This document shows, piece by piece, positions 36,371-44,631 of a stretch of 64,000 bases of DNA. The DNA lies in contig NZ_PXYL01000002.1 of NCBI RefSeq assembly GCF_003012705.1, positions 186,001-250,000 of the forward strand. Reading direction: 5' to 3'. The notes below the pieces were generated by a model. The model was not told the origin of the DNA. It ran no database searches and saw nothing but the letters and a program-made list of their open reading frames with translations. This stretch comes from Pseudaminobacter soli (ex Li et al. 2025). Lineage in GTDB: Bacteria; Pseudomonadota; Alphaproteobacteria; Rhizobiales; Rhizobiaceae. The position numbers and the translations under genes are program-made. Position 1 is the stretch's first letter, and the number at the start of each line of letters is the position of its first letter.

Positions 36371-36817
36371 CTACTTCGCCGCCCCCGGCGACCGTGCCGA
36401 AGACGTGCCCTTACCGGTCGCTGCTGGCTCCATGAAGCCCATGACCGTTCCGCTCAACGTGCTGCCGGTCATAAGAATTGTGGCGCCGAGGATCAGAAGC
36501 CCTACGAGTGTGAGCACGCTGGGGTTGGTTCCCGCTGCCGCGAGGATACCGAGAACGATCGCGGCCCCCGAGAGGCACTGGAGGACTGCCGAACCTGCGG
36601 CCATTTCCCCAGCGACGAATTCGGCTGCCGAGACCGTCTGGGTGGCACCGTTTCGATACGAGGCCTGCTTTGCCCTATAGAGATGCCAGACGGAATTGCT
36701 GGTCAGAAGCAACGCGCCGCCAAACGCGATCACCGCTGCAGCCGTGAGCGTTTGCGAAGCGAGCCCGATAAGGGCAAGCACGCCGAGCACGATGCCGGCT
36801 GCACCCACCAGGAACAA
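36371..36817 (-). CDS. Small polytopic membrane protein, 5' end possibly lost
   Basis: A frame of about 148 residues with four hydrophobic segments: FLVGAAGIVLGVLALIGLAS, LTAAAVIAFGGALLLTS, AVLQCLSGAAIVLGILAAAG and VLTLVGLLILGATILMTGSTLSG. The frame begins right after an in-frame TAG 54 bp upstream of the TTG used here, and no ATG or GTG is available. The residues between that TAG and the TTG (TEELTGGGGISA) look like genuine coding sequence. So the gene may have lost its 5' end, or the TAG is a mutation. No function is recognised. Confidence 0.5.
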   Translation of the reverse strand: MFLVGAAGIVLGVLALIGLASQTLTAAAVIAFGGALLLTSNSVWHLYRAKQASYRNGATQTVSAAEFVAGEMAAGSAVLQCLSGAAIVLGILAAAGTNPSVLTLVGLLILGATILMTGSTLSGTVMGFMEPAATGKGTSSARSPGAAK

Positions 36818-36870
36818 GGCTGAAATGCCGCCGCCGCCCGTGAGTTCTTCGGTCGAACCTGTCGGCTAGC

Positions 36871-36911
36871 GAGGCTCGGTGAACGGTCCTCCCAGGAAAC
36901 CACCGAGCCTC
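36871..36911. repeat. Perfect 11-bp inverted repeat
   Basis: GAGGCTCGGTG (36871-36881) and CACCGAGCCTC (36901-36911) are perfect inverted arms with 19 bases between them. The repeat lies just upstream of the membrane-protein frame that has a premature TAG, and 41 bp from the next leftward gene. No T-run follows on either strand. It could be a transcript hairpin or the scar of a small mobile element. Confidence 0.5.
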
Positions 36912-36952
36912 TGGCCGCTCCTGGTTCACTCGCCGAACTTGGGCCGATCTGC

Positions 36953-37207
36953 CTATCTCTCGGGCGCGCGCTGCTTTCCCAGATCGCCGCCTGGCAGGAT
37001 CCGCCAGCCAGCGCGCTGTTCGATGTAGTGTTCAAGCGCGTCGGCCAACTGGGCTTCTTCGGTCATACCTTCCTGAAACTTTCGCATCAAAAAGCGGGCT
37101 GCTTCCTCCCTGGTTCGTGACGAACTCATTGGGAAGCGTGCCTCAGCGAGCACCCGCTTGATCTTTCCAAGGTCTGAAGGGGATAAGTATTCGTGGCTGC
37201 TCGGCAT
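36953..37207 (-). CDS. Small conserved-looking hypothetical protein
   Basis: An 84-residue soluble, charged protein (LSPSDLGKIKRVLAEARF, EAARFLMRKFQEGMTEEAQLADALEHYIEQR) that should be mainly helical. GGGAGG lies 6 bp before the ATG, a strong signal for a real gene. I recognise no domain; similar short helical proteins are frequent in rhizobia. It faces the 37585 gene divergently, and that product has a similar helical, basic character. Confidence 0.6.
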   Translation of the reverse strand: MPSSHEYLSPSDLGKIKRVLAEARFPMSSSRTREEAARFLMRKFQEGMTEEAQLADALEHYIEQRAGWRILPGGDLGKQRAPER

Positions 37208-37584
37208 TTTTAACCTCCCGGGTCTTTTTCATCCCCCCGAGGGCGGCCGTTGCCCATACGCACATTCTGCGCCAACTCCTGCGGTAGCGTCCAGAAAATT
37301 CACGCGCATAAGTGCCTCGGAAACCTCACCAATAGCCCCTGAGCCTTAGCGTGCCGTATCATTTTCTTCCCATCTTGCTCGCTTGGCGGCTGCCCTGCCA
37401 AGCATCAGCGCCGCCTCCCAGGCAGCCGGCGGGTTTCCCTTTTTTGCGCAACGATCTTGCGTTTCGTAGCCAGGTCAAAACGTGCGTTGCCACCGGTCCA
37501 AAAGAGCGTAGCCTGCAGTACTATCGGCCAACTGTATGGGCGCCGGCGGTTGGAAGAGACCATCACGCTCTCGCCCGACTGTGG

Positions 37585-37791
37585 ATGAAGCGCATGGCTA
37601 GCCAACACAAGGTATTCACCCCCGAACATCTCAACATCGTGCGGCGCGCTATCGAACGTGTCCGTCTGCAGCGTAGGCTACCTCGAACCGGCGCACAGAC
37701 CGAGCGCCTTGCTTCTAAGGCGCTCGACCTCTTCAAGGCCGGCTACATCAGGGTGGAGGCGCTGGCCAGAGCCCTCAGAGAAGACGGCTGA
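37585..37791 (+). CDS. Small helical hypothetical protein
   Basis: A 68-residue basic, helical protein (TPEHLNIVRRAIERVRLQRRLP, TERLASKALDLFKAGYIRVEALARAL). The ATG at 37585, or three codons later, is chosen because the longer upstream frame has a low-quality, proline-rich composition. No domain is recognised. The closing FKAGYxxxxAL pattern recurs in short rhizobial proteins of unknown role. Confidence 0.5.
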   Translation: MKRMASQHKVFTPEHLNIVRRAIERVRLQRRLPRTGAQTERLASKALDLFKAGYIRVEALARALREDG

Positions 37792-37943
37792 GCCGGGAAG
37801 GTGAGATGCGCAAATTTCTGCCTTTCACCCCGAGCGACTGGCTGCTTTTCCCGCTGAAGTGCTGGACGCACTTGACGCCTTGATGCAGCGTTCTCCATCG
37901 CAACAGGTCAGGGCTTCCGACTGAAGTCATTCAACCGGCATCC

Positions 37944-39452
37944 TCAGACGTGCTTGCGGCCGCCGGTGTCGCGAAACCAGCTGTCGGGATAGGGATACCA
38001 CCAGCCCTGGATCTCGGGCTTGTGGTCTATAATCACCATCTTCGAACGCCGGAAGGCATCGAGCCCCTGACGGCCGAGTTCACGGCCGAGGCCCGAGGCC
38101 TTCCAGCCGCCGAAGGGCAGGGCATCATTGTCGATCAGCGGATTGTTGACCCAGACCATGCCGGCCTCCAGTCGTTCGGCGGCCTCATGTGCTTCGGCGA
38201 GATCGGTGGTGAAGATGGAAGCACCGAGGCCGAAGGGGCTGTCATTAGCGAGCCTGATCGCCTCATCGAAGTCCCTGACGCGGCAGATCGCGGCGACCGG
38301 CCCGAAGCATTCCTCGCGGACGACCGCCATGTCAGGCGTGACGCCGGTCAGGATCGTCGGCTCGTAGAACCAGCCGGTGTTGTGTGCCGGCGGAATGCGC
38401 CCGCCTGTTACCGCCCTGGCGCCACGTGAAATCGCGTCGTTGACCAGCCGCATGACCTTCGCCCGGGCTGCCTCGCTGACCAGCGGGCCGATCTCGCTCC
38501 TGTCCAGCCCATTGCCGATGCGTAGCGCGCGTGTCTTTTCGGCGAACAGGTCGACAAACCTGTCGTGCACGGCATCGACGACGAAGAAGCGCTCGGCCGA
38601 GGTACAGACCTGGCCGCTGAGGTGGAAGGCCGCGGTGACGGATCCGGCCGCAGCCACATCCAGCGGCGCGTGCTGGCTGATGATCAAAGGATCGCTACCG
38701 CCGGCCTCGATCACGCAGGGTTTCATGCGCTCGGCGCAGGCAACCGCGACGGCCCTGCCGGCAGCGACCGACCCGGTGAAAGCAACCGCGTGAGTGCGCT
38801 CCGAGACGATCAACGCCTGTGCCGTACCGGCGCCTCCGGGCAGGCAGGAGACAAGACCTTCGGGCAGCGAGCGGAAGACCGTCATGTAGTCGAGCGTCGA
38901 CAGCGTCGTCGCCTCGGCCGGCTTGATCACGCAAGCATTGCCGGCGGCAAGCGAGGCCGCCACCGTCCAGCACATCAAGAGGATCGGGAAGTTGAAGGGC
39001 ATGATGTGGACGGAGACGCCATAGGGCTCGTAGCGTGCGTACTGGAATGAGCCTGTCTGCGTCGTGCCCGCCACCTTGCCGGCCTCGTCGCGTGCGATCT
39101 CTGCATAATAGCGGAAGATCGGCGCGCAATTGGCGATCTCACCGATCGCTTCCGGATAGGGTTTGCCCATCTCGCGCACCATCAGTTCGGCGCAGCCAGT
39201 GAAGTCAGCCGCCTCGATCGCGTTGGCGACGGCATGCAGATGTTTGGCGCGGCTCTTGGCGTCGAGCTTTTTCCATGTCGCCTGCGCCTTGGCGGCTGCA
39301 GTAAGCACGGCGTCGATCTCGTGATCGGTGGCGGAAGCGATGGCGCCGACGCTCTCCAGCGTCGCCGGATCGATCACCGGCCTCCTTCCACCAGCCATCG
39401 GCCGATATTCCGGATTGACGAAGAAAGCCGGTTGGTCAGGTAAAAACTGCAT
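37944..39452 (-). CDS. NAD(P)-dependent aldehyde dehydrogenase
   Basis: A 502-residue aldehyde dehydrogenase. MPFNFP holds the oxyanion Asn154, CVIKPAE contacts the cofactor, VAFTGSVAAGR follows, then IEAGGSDPLI (Glu249; the usual ELGG reads EAGG), and GQVCTSAERF with the catalytic Cys283. EECFGPVA and PFGGWKASGLGRELG close the domain. It is the last gene of a nine-gene leftward operon that starts with a PotD-like binding protein, 18 bp behind a cupin gene. Oxidation of an aldehyde made from an imported amine is the natural reading. The exact substrate is unknown. Confidence 0.85.
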   Translation of the reverse strand: MQFLPDQPAFFVNPEYRPMAGGRRPVIDPATLESVGAIASATDHEIDAVLTAAAKAQATWKKLDAKSRAKHLHAVANAIEAADFTGCAELMVREMGKPYPEAIGEIANCAPIFRYYAEIARDEAGKVAGTTQTGSFQYARYEPYGVSVHIMPFNFPILLMCWTVAASLAAGNACVIKPAEATTLSTLDYMTVFRSLPEGLVSCLPGGAGTAQALIVSERTHAVAFTGSVAAGRAVAVACAERMKPCVIEAGGSDPLIISQHAPLDVAAAGSVTAAFHLSGQVCTSAERFFVVDAVHDRFVDLFAEKTRALRIGNGLDRSEIGPLVSEAARAKVMRLVNDAISRGARAVTGGRIPPAHNTGWFYEPTILTGVTPDMAVVREECFGPVAAICRVRDFDEAIRLANDSPFGLGASIFTTDLAEAHEAAERLEAGMVWVNNPLIDNDALPFGGWKASGLGRELGRQGLDAFRRSKMVIIDHKPEIQGWWYPYPDSWFRDTGGRKHV

Positions 39453-39470
39453 TGGATGGCTCCGACCGGC

Positions 39471-39815
39471 TCAGCGGATCATGTAGACCTTCTTGATCGT
39501 CTCATGGACAGTGCACACGCCCTTCCAGTCTTGCGGAAAGAACGCAGCCGTGTCTGGCTCGATTTCGATCACCTCGCCGGATTCATGCACATAGGTACAG
39601 CGCCCTTCGAGGAAGTGACAGAACTCGTCGTGGGTGACATGGCAATGCCACTTGCCGGGCGTGCAGACCCACAGCCCGCATTCGGAACGGCCTTCCGGGC
39701 CTTTGTGCAGCAGCTTGCCGGATGTGCGGGATTCGCCCTCGATCATGGTGGGGATGACGCCCCAGTCCACAAGGTCGGTGATGGCGAGCGGGGATTGCAT
39801 AACGGGTGTGGTCAT
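39471..39815 (-). CDS. Cupin domain protein (copy 1 of 3)
   Basis: A 114-residue single cupin. The core reads SECGLWVCTPGKWHCHVTHDEFCHFLEGRCTYVHESGE, then FFPQDWKGVCTVHETIKKVYMIR. This is the Cupin_3 (DUF861) pattern, where a glutamate and histidine in DEFCHF sit in the usual cupin motif 1 position. It lies 31 bp after copy 2 and 18 bp before the aldehyde dehydrogenase. Small cupins of this family act as isomerases, hydrolases or binding proteins; no activity can be assigned. Confidence 0.78.
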   Translation of the reverse strand: MTTPVMQSPLAITDLVDWGVIPTMIEGESRTSGKLLHKGPEGRSECGLWVCTPGKWHCHVTHDEFCHFLEGRCTYVHESGEVIEIEPDTAAFFPQDWKGVCTVHETIKKVYMIR

Positions 39816-39846
39816 TGGTCTGTTCCTTGGAAATGTCTTATGCAGC

Positions 39847-40209
39847 TCACCGACACATGAAGACCTTGGTCAGCGTCTCGGTGATTTCGGAGGTGCCGGT
39901 CCAGCCGGCGGGAAAGAACACCAGCGTGCCGGCTTCGATCGGAATCCGTTCGCCATTCTCATGGACATAAGTTCCCCGGCCCGAGAGAAAATGGCAGAAT
40001 TCATCGGCCTGGAAGGCGACGCTGCGAGTGCCCGGCGTGCAGGACCAGAGCCCGCATTCGCTCGACCCGTCCTCATGCTTGAAGAGGATCCTGCCCGAGG
40101 CGCGGGGCGAACCTGATATCGCGTTGGCACCGGCACCCCAGTCGTCAAGTGTCACGGTCGAGGCCTTCGGCCAATGTGCTGTCGGCATGTTGCGAAACTC
40201 CCCGGTCAT
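39847..40209 (-). CDS. Cupin domain protein (copy 2 of 3)
   Basis: A 120-residue cupin paralogous to its two neighbours: SSECGLWSCTPGTRSVAFQADEFCHFLSGRGTYVHENGE, then FFPAGWTGTSEITETLTKVFMCR. The ATG at 40209 overlaps the stop of copy 3 (ATGA), so translation is coupled; a second ATG seven codons on is possible. Compared with copies 1 and 3, the TVHET segment reads EITET, so a ligand or contact near the C-terminus differs. Same operon and same unknown activity. Confidence 0.75.
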   Translation of the reverse strand: MTGEFRNMPTAHWPKASTVTLDDWGAGANAISGSPRASGRILFKHEDGSSECGLWSCTPGTRSVAFQADEFCHFLSGRGTYVHENGERIPIEAGTLVFFPAGWTGTSEITETLTKVFMCR

Positions 40210-40556
40210 GCCAGCATGTAGACGTTGCGCATGGTCTCGTGCACGGTGCATTCGCCTGTCCAGCCGGCCGGGAACATGACCACGCTTCCGGCTGCCACCT
40301 CGATCACTTCGCCAGTGTCCGATTTGTAGGTGGCACGACCCGCAACGAAGTGACACAGCTCGTCCCGGGGGATCGCCAGCCGCCAGCGGCCGGGCGTGCA
40401 GACCCAAATGCCGGATTCGGGTTGGTTGTTCGGCCCCTTGTGCACAAGCCGGCCGGTGGAGTGCGACGCCCCCTCCAGCGCGTCGGGCTGAGCGCCCCAG
40501 TCGACGAGATCGGTGCGGGTGGAGGCTTGGTGAAGATGTGGCGCGGAGGAAGTCAT
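40206..40556 (-). CDS. Cupin domain protein (copy 3 of 3)
   Basis: A 116-residue cupin: PESGIWVCTPGRWRLAIPRDELCHFVAGRATYKSDTGE, then MFPAGWTGECTVHETMRNVYML. DELCHF replaces DEFCHF of the other copies. Its ATG overlaps the stop of the glycosyltransferase gene by 4 bp and its own stop overlaps copy 2, so three genes are translated as a chain. The three copies share the DLVDWG or DDWG N-terminal motif and the SGKL, SGRI or TGRL turn. They look like products of tandem duplication and divergence. Confidence 0.77.
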   Translation of the reverse strand: MTSSAPHLHQASTRTDLVDWGAQPDALEGASHSTGRLVHKGPNNQPESGIWVCTPGRWRLAIPRDELCHFVAGRATYKSDTGEVIEVAAGSVVMFPAGWTGECTVHETMRNVYMLA

Positions 40557-41827
40557 AGCAGCTTCTCCAACAGGTCAGCCGCCTTTTCCGGGCCGTTTTG
40601 CGAGCGCATCCGCGCCGACGTTTGCGTGAGCTTCGCCTTGATGGCCGGATTGGTTAGGCAGGTCTCGATTTTCGCGATCAGTTCGGCATCGCTCCAGTCA
40701 TAGCGCGGCATTCCGAAGCCGTGGCCGGTCTCTTCGACTCGACTGGCATTGTCGTGGCCGTCCCAGACATAGGGCATGATGATCGCCGGCTTGCCGAAAA
40801 AGAGGCACTCGGTGAAGGAGTTGTTGCCGCCGTGGTGGATCACCGCGTCAACCTGCGGGATGACAGACGGCTGCGGAAACCAGCTTTCGATGATGACGTT
40901 GCCCGGTACATCCGCGTACTGGTCCTCGTAGCCACCGACATTGACCAGCGCCCGGTAGCGCGTCTTGCCGAGCATCGCGATGATGCGCTTCAGAAGATCG
41001 ACATCGCCGGCGCCCAGGCTGCCGAAAGAGACGTAGAGCAGCGGCCCGTCATTGTTCTTCGTGAAGGCCGGTACGGTATAGGGCTGCTCTTGTCGGACGC
41101 AGCCTTCGAGATATTGGAATCTCGCAGGGTCGAGCGGATGGCGACGCTTGAACTTCGCCGCCTCTGGGTAGAGCAGCAGGTTGAGATAAGGCGAGGCTTC
41201 GAAGAACTGACCGACTGGATAGGACGCTTCGTTGTTGGTGGCGAGGAAGGCGTTGAAGTCGTCGTGGATCGGCTTGATCACCGCGTTGAAATGATCGCGG
41301 TAGCGCTTGTGCCCGGCATAGTCATCCTCGGCGCAGCCGGAGAGGTGAGGCGGGATGTCCTCGTCCTCGATTTCGTTCTCCGAGCATGAGATGACGCGCA
41401 CCCATGGCTTGCCATACTGCTTGATCGCCGGAAACAGGATGACGTTGTCGACGCAGATCACATCGGGCTTGATATCAGCGAGAACGCGGGGCAGATCATT
41501 CTGCGCCCATTTGGCGCTGTCGACGATCGCCGTCCAGCAATCCTTCACATAGTTGTCGACCTGGTCGTAGGGCGACTTTCGGAAGTTCGGGATGTGACCA
41601 TTGATGAAGTCCTCCCAGAACTTTGCCATTTGCTCGGGCGGCATCGGCTCGGAAAGGTTTACCGGATGGGCCTCGAAGCCATAGCCTTTGTAGACGTCGA
41701 CGAAGCCAGGATCCGACAGGAATACCGCCTTGTGCCCGCGCGCCTCGACCGCTTGGGCGATACCAACCGAATTGAGCGCCGGGCCAAAAGCCGCTTCAGG
41801 AAAGAACGCGATCGTCTTCCGCGCCAT
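40553..41827 (-). CDS. GT1-family glycosyltransferase (MGT type), operon copy
   Basis: A 424-residue GT-B enzyme of family GT1. The N-terminal acceptor domain starts IAFFPEAAFGPALNSVGIAQAV. The C-terminal donor domain has LLYVSFGSLGAGDVDLL, then SWFPQPSVIPQVDAVIHHGGNNSFTE with the UDP-sugar-type motif, and YVWDGHDNASRVEETGHG. GGAGGAAAC precedes the ATG at 41827. It follows the PotA-type ATPase gene by 14 bp and is coupled to cupin 3. GT1 enzymes glycosylate small lipophilic acceptors. A second copy is encoded divergently at 46875-48155. Confidence 0.82.
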   Translation of the reverse strand: MARKTIAFFPEAAFGPALNSVGIAQAVEARGHKAVFLSDPGFVDVYKGYGFEAHPVNLSEPMPPEQMAKFWEDFINGHIPNFRKSPYDQVDNYVKDCWTAIVDSAKWAQNDLPRVLADIKPDVICVDNVILFPAIKQYGKPWVRVISCSENEIEDEDIPPHLSGCAEDDYAGHKRYRDHFNAVIKPIHDDFNAFLATNNEASYPVGQFFEASPYLNLLLYPEAAKFKRRHPLDPARFQYLEGCVRQEQPYTVPAFTKNNDGPLLYVSFGSLGAGDVDLLKRIIAMLGKTRYRALVNVGGYEDQYADVPGNVIIESWFPQPSVIPQVDAVIHHGGNNSFTECLFFGKPAIIMPYVWDGHDNASRVEETGHGFGMPRYDWSDAELIAKIETCLTNPAIKAKLTQTSARMRSQNGPEKAADLLEKLL

Positions 41828-41841
41828 GACTGTTTCCTCCA

Positions 41842-42915
41842 TCAATCTGCGTAAATTCTGACATCGGCCGCGTCCCAGCCAAGCTCGACCTGATCGCCGG
41901 CCGAGACCGGCTGGCGATCAACGGCATCTGCGGTGACACGCACCAGGAAGGGCTTGTCGGACAGCGGCGTGCGGACGTGGAGCTGCAGGTCGAGCCCCTG
42001 GTAGGCCAACGCCTCGACAGTGCCAGCGACACGGTTGGCGGTTTCGGGCGAGGGAAAGAGCCGGATACGCTCGGGCCTTACAGCGGCAACGGTAGCAACT
42101 CCGGGCGAAAGCATGTTCGGAACCTTGCCGGCAATCTTCACGCCGTTGGAGGTCAGCACGCCATCGGCGGTGGCCTTTCCCTGCAGAAAATTCGTTACGC
42201 CGATGAAGTCGGCAACGAAGCGGTCGCAAGGATGCTCGTAGACCGCTCGTGGCGCATCGCATTGCAGCAGGCGGCCATCCTTCAACACCGCAATGCGGTC
42301 GGCCATGACCAGCGATTCCTCCTGGTCGTGGGTAACGATCACGAAGGTGATGCCGACTTCGTTCTGCAGGCGCTTCAACTCGAGCTGCATGGCGCCTCGC
42401 AATTTCTTGTCGAGCGCGCCGAGCGGCTCGTCGAGCAGCAGCAGGCGCGGCCGCTTCACCAGCGCGCGGGCCAGCGCCACGCGCTGCCTCTGGCCGCCGG
42501 ACAGTTGTTCCGGCTTGCGGTCGGCGAAGGACACGAGCTCGGTCGTCGTCAGGATCGCGTCGACACGGGAACGGATTTCCTTTGCCGGCAAGCGTTCCAT
42601 CTCAAGGCCGTAGGACACATTGGCCCTGACGCTCATATGCGGAAACAGCGCGTAGGACTGGAACATCAAATTGACTGGCCGCTTGTTGGGCGGTGTCCTG
42701 GTGATGTCACGCCCGTCGAGCAGGATGCGGCCATCGCTCGGGGGCTCGAAGCCGGCGAGCATGCGCAGCAGCGTGGTCTTGCCGCAGCCGGAGGGACCGA
42801 GCAGCGCGAAGAATTCGTTCTCACGGATATCGAGCGAGATGTCCTCGACCGCCTTAACGCGGCCGAAGCTCTTCGACACGCGATCGATCGACAGCAAGGT
42901 GCGCGGTTCGTTCAT
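41842..42915 (-). CDS. Spermidine/putrescine-type ABC transporter, ATP-binding protein
   Basis: A 357-residue PotA-like ATPase. Walker A is GPSGCGKTT, signature LSGGQRQRVALARAL, Walker B LLLLDEPLGALDKKLR, switch VTHDQEESLVMAD. A C-terminal TOBE region follows from about residue 275 (VRPERIRLFP). The start overlaps the end of the permease gene by 4 bp. It is the fourth gene of the operon potD-B-C-A, glycosyltransferase, three cupins, aldehyde dehydrogenase. Confidence 0.87.
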   Translation of the reverse strand: MNEPRTLLSIDRVSKSFGRVKAVEDISLDIRENEFFALLGPSGCGKTTLLRMLAGFEPPSDGRILLDGRDITRTPPNKRPVNLMFQSYALFPHMSVRANVSYGLEMERLPAKEIRSRVDAILTTTELVSFADRKPEQLSGGQRQRVALARALVKRPRLLLLDEPLGALDKKLRGAMQLELKRLQNEVGITFVIVTHDQEESLVMADRIAVLKDGRLLQCDAPRAVYEHPCDRFVADFIGVTNFLQGKATADGVLTSNGVKIAGKVPNMLSPGVATVAAVRPERIRLFPSPETANRVAGTVEALAYQGLDLQLHVRTPLSDKPFLVRVTADAVDRQPVSAGDQVELGWDAADVRIYAD

Positions 42916-43706
42916 TGACCGATGACCTCGCGATTGAGTCGCTGCGACAGGGTCAGCGCTACGACGCTGACCGCCATGACGATGGTCGCCAGCGCGTTGA
43001 TCTCAGGTGTGATGCCGAAACGGATCATCGAATAGATCTGGATCGGCAGCGTGGTCGAGGCCTTCCCCGCGCCGGCGGTGAAGAAGGCGATGATGAACTC
43101 GTCGACCGAAAGCGTGAAGGCAAGCAGCGCGCCGGCTACCACGGCGGGGAGAATGACCGGCAGTGTCACCCGCCGGAACGTGGTGATCGCGGACGCGCCG
43201 AGATCGGCGGAGGCCTCGACGATCGACCAGTCGAAATTCTTCAGCCGCGCGCGCACCACCGAGCAGACGAAGGCGAGATTGAAGACGACGTGGGCGACGA
43301 TGATGGTCTGCAGGCCCATGGTAACGTTGAGCATCGAGAAGAAGCTGAGCAGGGCGATGGCCAGAACGATGTCGGGAATGATCATCGGTGCGAAGATCAG
43401 CGCCTCCAGCCCCTTGCCGAATTGCCGGCGCATCTCGACGCCGATCGCGAGCAGTGTGCCGAGCAACGTCGCGATCGTGGTGGAGATCAGCCCCACGATT
43501 AGCGTGTTGAGGCCCGCCGACAGGATCGCGGAATTACCTGCGAGCGAGGCGTACCATTTCAGCGAAAAGCCGGACCAGGCCGTCGGCAGCCCGGCATTGT
43601 TAAAGGACAGTGCCACAAGCACTGCAATCGGGATGTAAAGGAAGGCGAAGACCAGGGTAAGCACGAGCCAGAGCGCGCGCCGCGTGCCGGGGGAGCGCTC
43701 AGCCAT
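42912..43706 (-). CDS. Spermidine/putrescine-type ABC transporter, permease (PotC-like)
   Basis: A 264-residue permease with six helices. LVFAFLYIPIAVLVALSFNNA is helix 1, and the EAA loop reads IVEASADLGASAITTFRRVTLPVILPAV, followed by FTLSVDEFIIAFFTAGAG, a PotC hallmark. The ATG at 43706 has GGAGG in front of it and overlaps the end of the PotB-like gene; its own stop overlaps the ATPase start. Confidence 0.87.
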   Translation of the reverse strand: MAERSPGTRRALWLVLTLVFAFLYIPIAVLVALSFNNAGLPTAWSGFSLKWYASLAGNSAILSAGLNTLIVGLISTTIATLLGTLLAIGVEMRRQFGKGLEALIFAPMIIPDIVLAIALLSFFSMLNVTMGLQTIIVAHVVFNLAFVCSVVRARLKNFDWSIVEASADLGASAITTFRRVTLPVILPAVVAGALLAFTLSVDEFIIAFFTAGAGKASTTLPIQIYSMIRFGITPEINALATIVMAVSVVALTLSQRLNREVIGQ

Positions 43707-44574
43707 CGGCGCCTCCACGCGCCTCGATCGTCCGGCCGGCGGCGCGGTCGGCGAATTGCGACTGCGCCATCAGAACCAGCAGCATGACAGCGATCAGAGC
43801 GATCGCCAATGCAGCGCCGAAGGGCCAGTCGTTAACAGTCAGGAACTGGTCATAGACAAGGTTGCCGATCATCTGGAAACGGCCGCCGCCGAGCAGAGCG
43901 GGCGTGACGAAATTGCCGATCGACAGCACGAAGACGAAGACCGCGCCGGCGGCGATGCCCGGCACGGTCAGCGGTAGGATGATGCGCCGGAAGGTGGTTA
44001 CTGACGATGCGCCGAGATCGCGCGATGCCTCACCCAGCTCAGGGTTCAGGCGAGACAGCGGCGCGTAACAGGCGAGGATAACGAAGGGCAGGTAGTTGTA
44101 GACGAGGCCGGCGATGACGGCACCCTCGGTATAGAGCATCGACGGCGGCTCGCCGGTGTAGCCCACCCATCGCAGGAGCTGCGTGATTAGGCCTTCCCGG
44201 TTGAGCAGTACAATCCACGCATAGGTGCGGATCAGGTAGTTCGACCAGAACGGCAGCACGGCGAAGAACAGGAAGACCGGCTGCAGCCGACGAGGCGCAG
44301 CGGCGATAGCATAGGCGGCGGCATAGCCGATGATAACGGCGATGCCCGTTGCGGTGCCGGCGATGTACGCCGATTTGAGAAAGATCCGCGCATAGAGCGG
44401 GTCGAACACCAGCCCGAAATTCTCCAGCGTGACGGTGTACTCGATGCCGCCATAGATGCCGCGCCGGAAGAAGGCGAGTGTCAACACCAGCGCGCAAGGC
44501 ACCACCATTAGGGCGGTGAGCCATGCCAGCGCCGGCGCCATCAGCAATGAGGAGCGAAATCTAGTTTGGGGCAC
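43699..44574 (-). CDS. Spermidine/putrescine-type ABC transporter, permease (PotB-like)
   Basis: A 291-residue permease with about six helices: LLMAPALAWLTALMVVPCALVLTLAFF first, then VFLFFAVLPFWSNYLIRTYAWIVLLNREGLI, a PotB signature. The EAA loop is LGEASRDLGASSVTTFRRIILPLTVPGIAAG. It lies 57 bp after the binding-protein gene and overlaps the PotC-like gene by 8 bp. Confidence 0.87.
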   Translation of the reverse strand: MPQTRFRSSLLMAPALAWLTALMVVPCALVLTLAFFRRGIYGGIEYTVTLENFGLVFDPLYARIFLKSAYIAGTATGIAVIIGYAAAYAIAAAPRRLQPVFLFFAVLPFWSNYLIRTYAWIVLLNREGLITQLLRWVGYTGEPPSMLYTEGAVIAGLVYNYLPFVILACYAPLSRLNPELGEASRDLGASSVTTFRRIILPLTVPGIAAGAVFVFVLSIGNFVTPALLGGGRFQMIGNLVYDQFLTVNDWPFGAALAIALIAVMLLVLMAQSQFADRAAGRTIEARGGADG

Positions 44575-44631
44575 GTTGCGGTACCGTTCAGTAGCTGGCT
44601 GATGAACGCCGATCTCTTGCCGTGATTGCGC

